5,059 nucleotides of DNA from an uncultured Clostridia bacterium (lineage in GTDB: Bacteria; Bacillota; Clostridia; TANB77; CAG-508): NCBI GenBank assembly GCA_947625565.1, contig CANQOU010000095.1, positions 1 to 5,059 on the forward strand, written 5' to 3'. Positions 1-4,404 of the stretch are shown one piece after another. The number at the start of each line of letters is the position of its first letter. Position 1 is the first letter of the stretch. Below the pieces are notes generated by a model. The model was not told where the DNA came from. It worked only from the letters and a program-made list of their open reading frames with translations, and did no database searches. A program made the translations under genes and the position numbers.

Positions 1-634
1 TTGCTAAATTTTCTACTTCTTGAATAATATCTTTTGGCTCTCTACTTCTTTCTCTTCCTCGTACATATGGTACAATGCAATAACTACAAAAGTTATTACA
101 TCCATTCATAATTGTTACAGATGCTTTCAAATTACTATCTCTTTTTATTGGTAATCCTTCATAAACTTTGCCATCTATATCAATAATATCTTCTTCTTTT
201 TGCTTTTGATTTAATATTTTATATAAATCTTCTGGAATTTTATGTAATGTATGTGTACCAAATAAAAGGTCAACAAATGGATAACTTTCTTTAATTTTGT
301 CTGTAATATGTTTTTCCTGCATCATACATCCACCAATTGCAATAATTGTACCTTTTTCTTCTTTTATCTTTTTTAATTCTCCTAATTTTCCAAATAGCTT
401 GTCTTCTGCATTTTCTCTAACACAACAGGTATTAAATATTACTAGGTCTGCATTTTTTATGTCTTCTATTTTTTCATAATTCATTTCTTCTAGCATACCT
501 GATATTTTTTCTGAATCATTTTCATTTAGTTGACATCCCATTGTAAATATTGCATATTTTTGAATTTTATTATTTAATTCTTTAACTTTTTTCATAAATT
601 CTTTTTGTATATCTATTTCTTGTTTTGTGTCCAT
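1..634 (-). CDS. miaB: tRNA-2-methylthio-N6-isopentenyladenosine37 synthase MiaB, N-terminal half (partial)
   Basis: MiaB is a radical-SAM methylthiotransferase that adds the 2-methylthio group to i6A37 in tRNAs reading UNN codons. The 211 visible residues contain the N-terminal MTTase (UPF0004) domain with its three cluster cysteines in TMGCQLNENDSE (C34), FNTCCVRENAE (C70) and GGCMMQ (C103). The radical-SAM domain then begins with GCNNFCSYCIVPYVRGRERSR, a CxxxCxxC with C179, C183 and C186. The NTCxVREN and VPYVRGRERSR signatures distinguish MiaB from MtaB and RimO. The rest of the radical-SAM domain and the TRAM domain lie beyond position 1; family members have about 440-450 residues, so roughly half is missing. 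The ATG at 634 is chosen because GGAGGAA (641-647) precedes it by 6 bases. About 30 residues come before the first motif, and ATG 595 is a weaker alternative start. It follows rpmE by 96 bp and has its own candidate promoter. Confidence 0.96.
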   Translation of the reverse strand, partial: MDTKQEIDIQKEFMKKVKELNNKIQKYAIFTMGCQLNENDSEKISGMLEEMNYEKIEDIKNADLVIFNTCCVRENAEDKLFGKLGELKKIKEEKGTIIAIGGCMMQEKHITDKIKESYPFVDLLFGTHTLHKIPEDLYKILNQKQKEEDIIDIDGKVYEGLPIKRDSNLKASVTIMNGCNNFCSYCIVPYVRGRERSREPKDIIQEVENLA

Positions 635-656
635 TTTTGTTTCCTCCATTAAGGGT

Positions 657-685
657 ATTTTAATACATTTTGTAAGTTTTTGCAA
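657..685 (-). promoter_or_regulatory. candidate sigma-A promoter of miaB
   Basis: On the minus strand TTGCAA (685-680), a 17-bp spacer and TAAAAT (662-657) match the sigma-A hexamers 4/6 and 5/6. The start site would lie near 650, about 16 bases before the miaB ATG and just upstream of its Shine-Dalgarno. In such AT-rich DNA chance matches are common, so the exact spacing and position are the main support. Confidence 0.45.
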
Positions 686-701
686 GAGACAATTTTAAAG
701 A

Positions 702-718
702 CGAAGCATTTTGCTTCG
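702..718 (-). terminator. hairpin after rpmE, weak terminator or processing site
   Basis: CGAAGCA (702-708) and TGCTTCG (712-718) form a perfect 7-bp stem around a 3-base loop, 12 bases after the rpmE stop codon. In the minus direction the stem is followed only by TCTTT, not a long T-run. It may therefore terminate incompletely, act as an mRNA 3' end barrier, or let some transcripts run into miaB. Confidence 0.45.
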
Positions 719-730
719 CCTTCTACATTT

Positions 731-931
731 TTATGCAAGTCCGTACTTTTTCTTAAATTTATCTGCTCTACCACCTGCTGTTTCTTGTCTTAGATTTCCT
801 GTCCAGAATGGGTGACATTTTGAACAAATATCTACTTTTATATCTTTTTTTGTTGAACCAACTTCTAATACATTACCACATGCACATGTGATTGTTGTTT
901 GATTATAGTTTGGATGGATTCCTTCTTTCAT
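731..931 (-). CDS. rpmE: 50S ribosomal protein L31, zinc-binding (C+) type
   Basis: This is L31, a small protein of the large ribosomal subunit near the central protuberance that helps join the subunits. The 66 residues begin MKEGIHPNY and end KKYGLA, the usual length and ends for Bacillus/Clostridium RpmE. Cysteines C16 and C18 (CAC) with C36 and C39 (CSKC) form the zinc site, so this is the zinc-containing form and not the zinc-free YtiA/RpmE2 paralogue that Zur usually controls; no Zur-like palindrome is apparent upstream. The ATG at 931 is chosen because AGAGGTG (938-944) precedes it by 6 bases. An in-frame GTG at 940 overlaps that ribosome-binding site and is not credible as a start. A strong extended -10 promoter lies upstream and miaB follows. 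Confidence 0.98.
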   Translation of the reverse strand: MKEGIHPNYNQTTITCACGNVLEVGSTKKDIKVDICSKCHPFWTGNLRQETAGGRADKFKKKYGLA

Positions 932-937
932 TATTTT

Positions 938-944
938 CACCTCT
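938..944 (-). promoter_or_regulatory. ribosome-binding site that fixes the rpmE start
   Basis: AGAGGTG ends 6 bases before the ATG at 931. The GTG inside it is in frame with rpmE, so an automatic caller could extend the gene by three codons in error. Confidence 0.8.
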
Positions 945-974
945 TTTTTGCTTTTTTAAACTTGACTGTTTTCT

Positions 975-1003
975 ATCATAACATATTTTTAAAGATTTTT
1001 CAA
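975..1003 (-). promoter_or_regulatory. sigma-A promoter of rpmE, extended -10
   Basis: TTGAAA (1003-998), a 17-bp spacer and TATGAT (980-975) lie on the minus strand, with TG one base before the -10 hexamer (TGTTATGAT), an extended -10. The predicted start near 968 leaves a leader of about 37 bases. The -35 box begins 10 bases after the stop codon of the upstream 54-residue gene, so rpmE can be made from this promoter and also by read-through. Confidence 0.75.
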
Positions 1004-1013
1004 GTCTTTTATA

Positions 1014-1178
1014 CTATTTTTCCTTATTTGTTTCCTCTTGATTTTGTAACATATATATTGCTGATGATATCATTTCTTTATTAAGTGACAATTTATGTAC
1101 TAATTTGCTCATAATGTTAAAAATACATGCTATTAACAAAATAACTAATCCTATTTTTTTCCAATACTTTGCTATCAT
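1014..1178 (-). CDS. 54-residue single-helix membrane protein, function unknown
   Basis: I do not recognise this protein. It begins MIAKYWKKIGLVILLIACIF and ends EETNKEK. Residues 10-23 form one strongly hydrophobic segment preceded by four basic residues (K4, K7, K8 and the N-terminus), which predicts an inside N-terminus and an outside C-terminus. Residues 24-54 are polar and probably partly helical, with a charged, Glu/Lys-rich end. C18 lies in the hydrophobic segment, but the +1 context is not a lipobox. Support for a real gene is unusually good for its size: AGGAG (1186-1190) sits 7 bases before the ATG, and a perfect-consensus sigma-A promoter lies just upstream. It stands between the nucleoside kinase and rpmE, which gives no functional clue. 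Confidence 0.72.
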   Translation of the reverse strand: MIAKYWKKIGLVILLIACIFNIMSKLVHKLSLNKEMISSAIYMLQNQEETNKEK

Positions 1179-1185
1179 CTTTTTT

Positions 1186-1190
1186 CTCCT
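1186..1190 (-). promoter_or_regulatory. ribosome-binding site of the 54-residue gene
   Basis: AGGAG followed by a 7-base A-rich spacer and the ATG at 1178. It is the main translational evidence that this small reading frame is expressed. Confidence 0.7.
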
Positions 1191-1209
1191 TTATATTTTT
1201 TACATATCT

Positions 1210-1238
1210 ATTATACTGCTCTTTTAGAAAAATGTCAA
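1210..1238 (-). promoter_or_regulatory. perfect-consensus sigma-A promoter
   Basis: On the minus strand TTGACA (1238-1233), exactly 17 bp and TATAAT (1215-1210) match the sigma-A consensus at all twelve positions. The -35 box starts at the base after the kinase stop codon (1241-1239). The predicted start is near 1203, giving a leader of about 25 bases to the 54-residue gene, and rpmE lies downstream on the same strand. Confidence 0.85.
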
Positions 1239-2882
1239 TCAATATTTGAAATCTCCTCCACCTAAAAATTCTTTTATTAGTGAGTTATTGGGTATCTGTT
1301 CTTTTGGAATTGATTCAAAATACTTTAACATATTTAATAATCTTCTAGCTTCTGCATATTCTTTTTCATCAGGTGTAATTTCTTCTAGTAATGGTTTTGC
1401 TGTATCTTTTAATGCATTTATCTCATATATTAGCGATGTGTTAAAAATTGAATTTGCATCTTCTTGATATGGATATATATTTTTTTCTTCTGCATCAGTT
1501 ACTTTATGCCATGTATTAAGTGTGTGTCTTGCTGAATATCCTCTAAATTGATAATCTCTTACAATTCTACGAATTAGTCTTGTATCTGTTGTAGAAATAG
1601 GATTATATCTATCCATATTTAATACTGTTAATGCACTTATATATACTTTATATTTTTCTTTTTTTGAAATTTGATTTGTTAATTTATCATTTAAACAATG
1701 AATTCCTTCAATTATTAAAATATCATTTTTTCCTAGCTTTAATTTGTCTCCCAAATATCTTTTTGTTCCTACATGAAAATCAAATTTTGGAATTTCTACT
1801 TCTTCGCCATTTAATAATTTAATAAGGTGATCATTAAATAGTTGTAAATCAATTGCTTCTATACACTCAAAATCATATTCTCCATTTTCATCTCTTGGGT
1901 TATCTTGTCTTTCAACAAAGTAATTGTCAACAGAAATTGTAACTGGTCTCAATCCATTCAATCTTAACTGTATTCCTAGTCTTTGAGCAAAAGTTGTTTT
2001 TCCAGATGAAGATGGTCCTGCAATCAATACCATTCTCACATTTTTTCTTTTTGCTATATCATCTGCTATATTTGCAATCTTTTTTTCATGTAATGCTTCT
2101 GCAAGCATAATTACTTCTTTCATTTTATTTTCTTCAATAGATTTATTAAGTTTATATAATGTATTCATATTTAAAATTTTATGAATTTTTTCATATTCTT
2201 CTAATGCCCATGCTAATTTTTTTGTAGCTTTAAATTTTTGCATTTTATTTGGTGCTTTTGAACTTGGATAACAAATTAAAAAGCCATCACTATATGGTAT
2301 TATTTCAAAATTATCAATTATTCCTGTTCTATTTGCTAATGTTCCAAAGCAATAATTTGAATAGTTTTCACAATAATACATATATATTTCTTCATTGTCT
2401 TTTAAATCAAGTTGCAATCTTCCTTTTGAAGTATCATTTTGTTTATAAAAATCCTCTGCTTCTTTTCTTGTCATTATTACTTGTTTAATAGGTAAGTTCT
2501 TGTCTATTATTTTTTGAATTTCCTTAGTCATTTTTTCAATAAATTCTTGTGTTATTTCTAAATTATCACAAGTACAGAACATAGCATTTCCTAGCCTATA
2601 TTCTACTGTCATTTTTTCATTTGGATAGATTTTTTCAAATGCTTTTCCCATAACATATACTAATGTTCTTGCATATATTTTCATTCCAGTTTTGCAAAAT
2701 GTATCAATTAATTCTAACGTACCACTTGTTTGAATTTCATATGATAAATTTTGATATTCATTATTAAAAATACATCCTACAACTGTATATTTGCTTGCTT
2801 CTATTTCCTTTTTTAAAAGTTCTTGGACAGTTATTGGTTTTTCTATAGTATATTCTTCATTATTGTATCTTACTTTCTTCAT
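1239..2882 (-). CDS. nucleoside kinase (uridine kinase-like) with N-terminal TGS and ThrRS-like domains
   Basis: This is a cytoplasmic P-loop kinase of the uridine kinase/phosphoribulokinase group, 547 residues long, the size typical of the clostridial two-domain form; plain Udk has about 210. Residues 1-62 resemble a TGS beta-grasp domain. Residues 63-215 resemble the second N-terminal domain of threonyl-tRNA synthetase, but the expected HxxxH reads R72xxxY76, so the editing metal site is absent. The kinase part has a P-loop GPSSSGKT (289-296), SVDNYF (317-322), YDFECIEAIDLQLF (336-349), KFDF (366-369), a Walker-B-like IIEGIH (390-395) and DTRLIRRIVRDYQFRG (433-448). By homology it phosphorylates uridine or a related nucleoside with ATP; the substrate is inferred. 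The start is fixed by AAAGGAGG (2889-2896), 6 bases upstream. No terminator is visible after the stop codon, so transcripts may run into the 54-residue gene. Confidence 0.92.
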   Translation of the reverse strand: MKKVRYNNEEYTIEKPITVQELLKKEIEASKYTVVGCIFNNEYQNLSYEIQTSGTLELIDTFCKTGMKIYARTLVYVMGKAFEKIYPNEKMTVEYRLGNAMFCTCDNLEITQEFIEKMTKEIQKIIDKNLPIKQVIMTRKEAEDFYKQNDTSKGRLQLDLKDNEEIYMYYCENYSNYCFGTLANRTGIIDNFEIIPYSDGFLICYPSSKAPNKMQKFKATKKLAWALEEYEKIHKILNMNTLYKLNKSIEENKMKEVIMLAEALHEKKIANIADDIAKRKNVRMVLIAGPSSSGKTTFAQRLGIQLRLNGLRPVTISVDNYFVERQDNPRDENGEYDFECIEAIDLQLFNDHLIKLLNGEEVEIPKFDFHVGTKRYLGDKLKLGKNDILIIEGIHCLNDKLTNQISKKEKYKVYISALTVLNMDRYNPISTTDTRLIRRIVRDYQFRGYSARHTLNTWHKVTDAEEKNIYPYQEDANSIFNTSLIYEINALKDTAKPLLEEITPDEKEYAEARRLLNMLKYFESIPKEQIPNNSLIKEFLGGGDFKY

Positions 2883-2909
2883 TTTATTCCTCCTTTGTTT
2901 AACATATAT

Positions 2910-2938
2910 ATTTTATCGTATTTTGAAAAATAAGTCAA
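2910..2938 (-). promoter_or_regulatory. sigma-A promoter of the nucleoside kinase
   Basis: TTGACT (2938-2933), a 17-bp spacer and TAAAAT (2915-2910) on the minus strand, each 5/6 to consensus. The predicted start near 2903 leaves about 20 bases to the ATG. Its -35 box is back to back with that of the plus-strand orphan, with 14 bp between them. Confidence 0.7.
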
Positions 2939-2952
2939 TGGGAATTTATAGC

Positions 2953-2981
2953 TTGTCAATTTTACATAATAATGGTATAAT
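2953..2981 (+). promoter_or_regulatory. sigma-A promoter of the plus-strand orphan gene
   Basis: TTGTCA (2953-2958), a 17-bp spacer and a perfect TATAAT (2976-2981). The predicted start near 2988 lies downstream of an in-frame ATG at 2984, so that upstream ATG cannot be used from this promoter. The leader is about 35 bases. Confidence 0.75.
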
Positions 2982-3006
2982 ATATGTATACAAAAATATT
3001 AGTAGC

Positions 3007-3015
3007 AAAAGGAGG
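3007..3015 (+). promoter_or_regulatory. ribosome-binding site that fixes the orphan gene start
   Basis: AAAAGGAGG, a full Shine-Dalgarno, ends 7 bases before the ATG at 3023. The ATG at 2984 has no such site and lies at or before the predicted transcription start. Confidence 0.85.
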
Positions 3016-3022
3016 AATAATT

Positions 3023-3400
3023 ATGTGGAAAATCTTGTACTATGGTAACAATCAGATGGACTTTTTGTCCTATCACAAAGAGCCAGAACGGAAATCTGCT
3101 TTTAGGATATGTCCTTTAAGTAAGGATATATATGCCGAAAGCATATCTCAGTTGGTTCTGCCGGAAGTAGATGCGATAATTATTGATGCTGACTTTTCAA
3201 GTTCAAATAAACTCAGTGACTTGGTAAAAGTACTTTCAAATTTAAGTTATCCTATCTATCTTTGGCTGGATGAGAAGTTCTATGACGTTTTTTCCTCTAA
3301 CGGTTTCAACAAGTTCGTATTGCCGTCTGGAGTGGAAAAACTTTCACTTCTTTATGACTGTATCAGTCATTCTGAAAGAAATACCGCATTCTTCACATAA
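3023..3400 (+). CDS. 125-residue unknown protein, possible degenerate CheY-like receiver
   Basis: I do not recognise this family. The 125 residues have no signal peptide or membrane segment. The order of elements resembles a CheY-like receiver: a strand KILYY (3-7), a strand ending in acid, VDAIIIDADF (49-58) with D55 where the phosphorylated Asp would be, a helix (62-74), a strand PIYLWL (77-82), a helix (86-93), a strand KFVLP (97-101) and a final helix (103-114). The acidic pair after strand 1 is absent (G8-N9-N10), and the conserved Lys before the Pro of strand 5 reads L100, so phosphorylation as in true response regulators seems unlikely. No output domain is attached. The gene is monocistronic, with its own promoter, full Shine-Dalgarno and terminator. 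Its GC is about 37% over 3061-3360 against about 23% in a kinase segment, and it uses CTG, CCG and GCC codons rare next door, which suggests transfer. The gene is near certain; the fold is inference. Confidence 0.85.
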   Translation: MWKILYYGNNQMDFLSYHKEPERKSAFRICPLSKDIYAESISQLVLPEVDAIIIDADFSSSNKLSDLVKVLSNLSYPIYLWLDEKFYDVFSSNGFNKFVLPSGVEKLSLLYDCISHSERNTAFFT

Positions 3401-3404
3401 TTAT

Positions 3405-3440
3405 ATAAGCCCTTGCCAAAAAATTTTGGCAGGGGCTTAT
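3405..3440. terminator. bidirectional Rho-independent terminator between convergent genes
   Basis: ATAAGCCC and TTGCC (3405-3417) pair with GGCAGGGGCTTAT (3428-3440), with one G-U pair, and A/T bases extend the stem inward to a short loop. It begins 4 bases after the orphan gene stop codon (3398-3400) and ends 1 base from the spoIIQ stop codon (3442-3444). Plus-strand readout is followed by CCTATTTT and minus-strand readout by an AT-rich stretch, so it probably serves both genes; the stem is strong but neither T-tract is ideal. Confidence 0.85.
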
Positions 3441-3441
3441 C

Positions 3442-4332
3442 CTATTTTAAATATATATTGGGGTCTACTTGAATATTATCTTTTAATATTTCAAAATGCA
3501 AATGTGATTCTTCTGCGCTCTCAAATGCTGCAGTATTTCCAACTGTTCCTAAACTTTGTTCTTTTTCAACTTTTTCACCCTCAACAACAAATTCTGAAGT
3601 TAAAAGATTTGCGTATACTGTTTGAAATCCGTTTTGATGTTCAATAACAATTGTTAAACCATATCTAGGGTCATTTTTTATACTTTTTACTGTTCCAGCT
3701 TCTGCTGCCTTTACAACTGTTGTCTTATCTGCTTTGATATCCACTCCTGTATGAACAGTCCATTCTTGTAATGTTTCAGAAAATATCAAGTTTTCTTTTG
3801 AATATTCTTTTACTACTTCACCCTCTACTGGTTTTATAAATTTTAATTCTTGCACTGCTTCCTGTTTAGTTTCTTCTTCAGCTTTTTTATTATTTTCTGT
3901 TGCTGAAGTTGTTAATGTATTCTGAGTTTTATTCGTATTTGTCGTATTAGCATTAGTATTAGTATTTGTATTTAATGTATTTTTTTCACTAACAGAATTT
4001 GTTGAATTGTTCGTAGTATTTTCAGTAACTGTATTTACAGTATTGTCTAATTCATTTTGTACTTCCTCTACTGTTTTTCCCATTTCTGTAGCTGTGCTTT
4101 CTGTTCCTTCATCTGATTGTATATTTTCATTTGTTCTATTTACTAAGCTTGCTAACTGGTCACTACTTAATGTTCCTTCTTTTATTTCCTCTGTCATACT
4201 TTGACTATATACTAGTAATCCAATTACAATTATTGTTAATATTATAACTGCTATTGTTGCATATTTTATAATCTTGTTTCCCATATCTTCATTTTGATTG
4301 TTTCTCACTTTTCTTCTAATATCTCTTCTCAT
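3442..4332 (-). CDS. spoIIQ: stage II sporulation protein SpoIIQ, LytM/M23 domain
   Basis: SpoIIQ is a forespore membrane protein that binds mother-cell SpoIIIAH across the intermembrane space during engulfment. The 296 residues comprise a basic cytoplasmic start (1-20), one membrane helix (about 22-43), an acidic then Thr/Asn-rich linker (46-165; N97-N148 is almost only T, N, S, E and A), and an M23 domain (about 166-296). The M23 metal site is intact: HTGVD (H194, D198) and HLHFE (H277, H279). This matches Clostridioides difficile SpoIIQ, whereas B. subtilis SpoIIQ has lost a ligand. The identification rests on the membrane-anchored M23 layout plus the position directly after spoIID, as in C. 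difficile; on sequence alone it would be only an M23 peptidase. The start at 4332 is set by AAGGAGG (4339-4345); an in-frame ATG at 4365 adds 11 residues, has no such site, and lies within the candidate sigma-F promoter. Confidence 0.82.
   Translation of the reverse strand: MRRDIRRKVRNNQNEDMGNKIIKYATIAVIILTIIVIGLLVYSQSMTEEIKEGTLSSDQLASLVNRTNENIQSDEGTESTATEMGKTVEEVQNELDNTVNTVTENTTNNSTNSVSEKNTLNTNTNTNANTTNTNKTQNTLTTSATENNKKAEEETKQEAVQELKFIKPVEGEVVKEYSKENLIFSETLQEWTVHTGVDIKADKTTVVKAAEAGTVKSIKNDPRYGLTIVIEHQNGFQTVYANLLTSEFVVEGEKVEKEQSLGTVGNTAAFESAEESHLHFEILKDNIQVDPNIYLK
3889..4044 (-). repeat. low-complexity Thr/Asn linker coding repeat in spoIIQ
   Basis: Codons for residues N97-N148 form a low-complexity run. 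Its core, residues 121-134 (3931-3972), alternates Asn and Thr, giving an imperfect 6-base DNA repeat of the form AAYACN. Such a run can change length by replication slippage in frame, and the linker probably spans the space between the membrane and the M23 domain. Confidence 0.7.
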
Positions 4333-4338
4333 ATATAT

Positions 4339-4345
4339 CCTCCTT
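4339..4345 (-). promoter_or_regulatory. ribosome-binding site that fixes the spoIIQ start
   Basis: AAGGAGG ends 6 bases before the ATG at 4332. It lies inside the reading frame opened by the upstream ATG at 4365, which argues against that longer start. Confidence 0.85.
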
Positions 4346-4363
4346 AAAAAATATGTTATTAGC

Positions 4364-4391
4364 ATTATTTCCTTTTTTAGGAAAAATATAC
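4364..4391 (-). promoter_or_regulatory. candidate sigma-F (forespore) promoter of spoIIQ
   Basis: On the minus strand GTATA (4391-4387), a 14-bp spacer and GGAAATAAT (4372-4364) fit the sigma-F pattern GYATA, 14-16 bp, GGnnAnAnT at every defined position. The predicted start is near 4357, about 25 bases before the ATG. Known spoIIQ genes are sigma-F dependent, which agrees. The site overlaps a small inverted repeat, TTTCCT/AGGAAA (4384-4368). Confidence 0.6.
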
Positions 4392-4404
4392 ATGAAAAGC
4401 AAAA

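Noticed and set aside
932..940. A GTG start for rpmE at 940
   Set aside because: The GTG is part of the AGAGGTG ribosome-binding site, and starting at 931 gives the standard 66-residue L31.
932..1013. A Zur box or an L31 leader regulating rpmE
   Set aside because: No clear Zur-like palindrome is visible, and the leader of about 37 bases is too short for a structured autoregulatory element. ACTTGA/TCAAGT flanking the promoter is only 6 bp and likely chance.
899..1084. Plus-strand open frame of 61 codons rich in Phe and Leu
   Set aside because: It is antisense to the start of rpmE, its promoter and the 54-residue gene, has no ribosome-binding site, and its composition is what antisense AT-rich DNA gives.
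1246..2488. Several plus-strand frames of 63-79 codons inside the kinase gene
   Set aside because: All are antisense to a well-supported conserved protein and lack ribosome-binding sites.
2984..3022. An upstream in-frame ATG at 2984 that would extend the orphan protein by 13 residues
   Set aside because: It lies at or before the predicted transcription start near 2988 and has no Shine-Dalgarno; the full AAAAGGAGG serves the ATG at 3023.
3270..3647. Plus-strand frame of 125 codons across the orphan end and spoIIQ
   Set aside because: It runs in another frame of the orphan gene, through the terminator hairpin and into antisense spoIIQ, with no start signals.
4333..4365. An upstream ATG at 4365 for spoIIQ
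   Set aside because: It overlaps the -10 region of the candidate sigma-F promoter and reads through the Shine-Dalgarno of the ATG at 4332.
4368..4384. Inverted repeat TTTCCT-5-AGGAAA as a terminator of spoIID
   Set aside because: The stem is only 6 bp of mostly A/T pairs with no following T-run, and it is better explained by overlap with the candidate sigma-F promoter.
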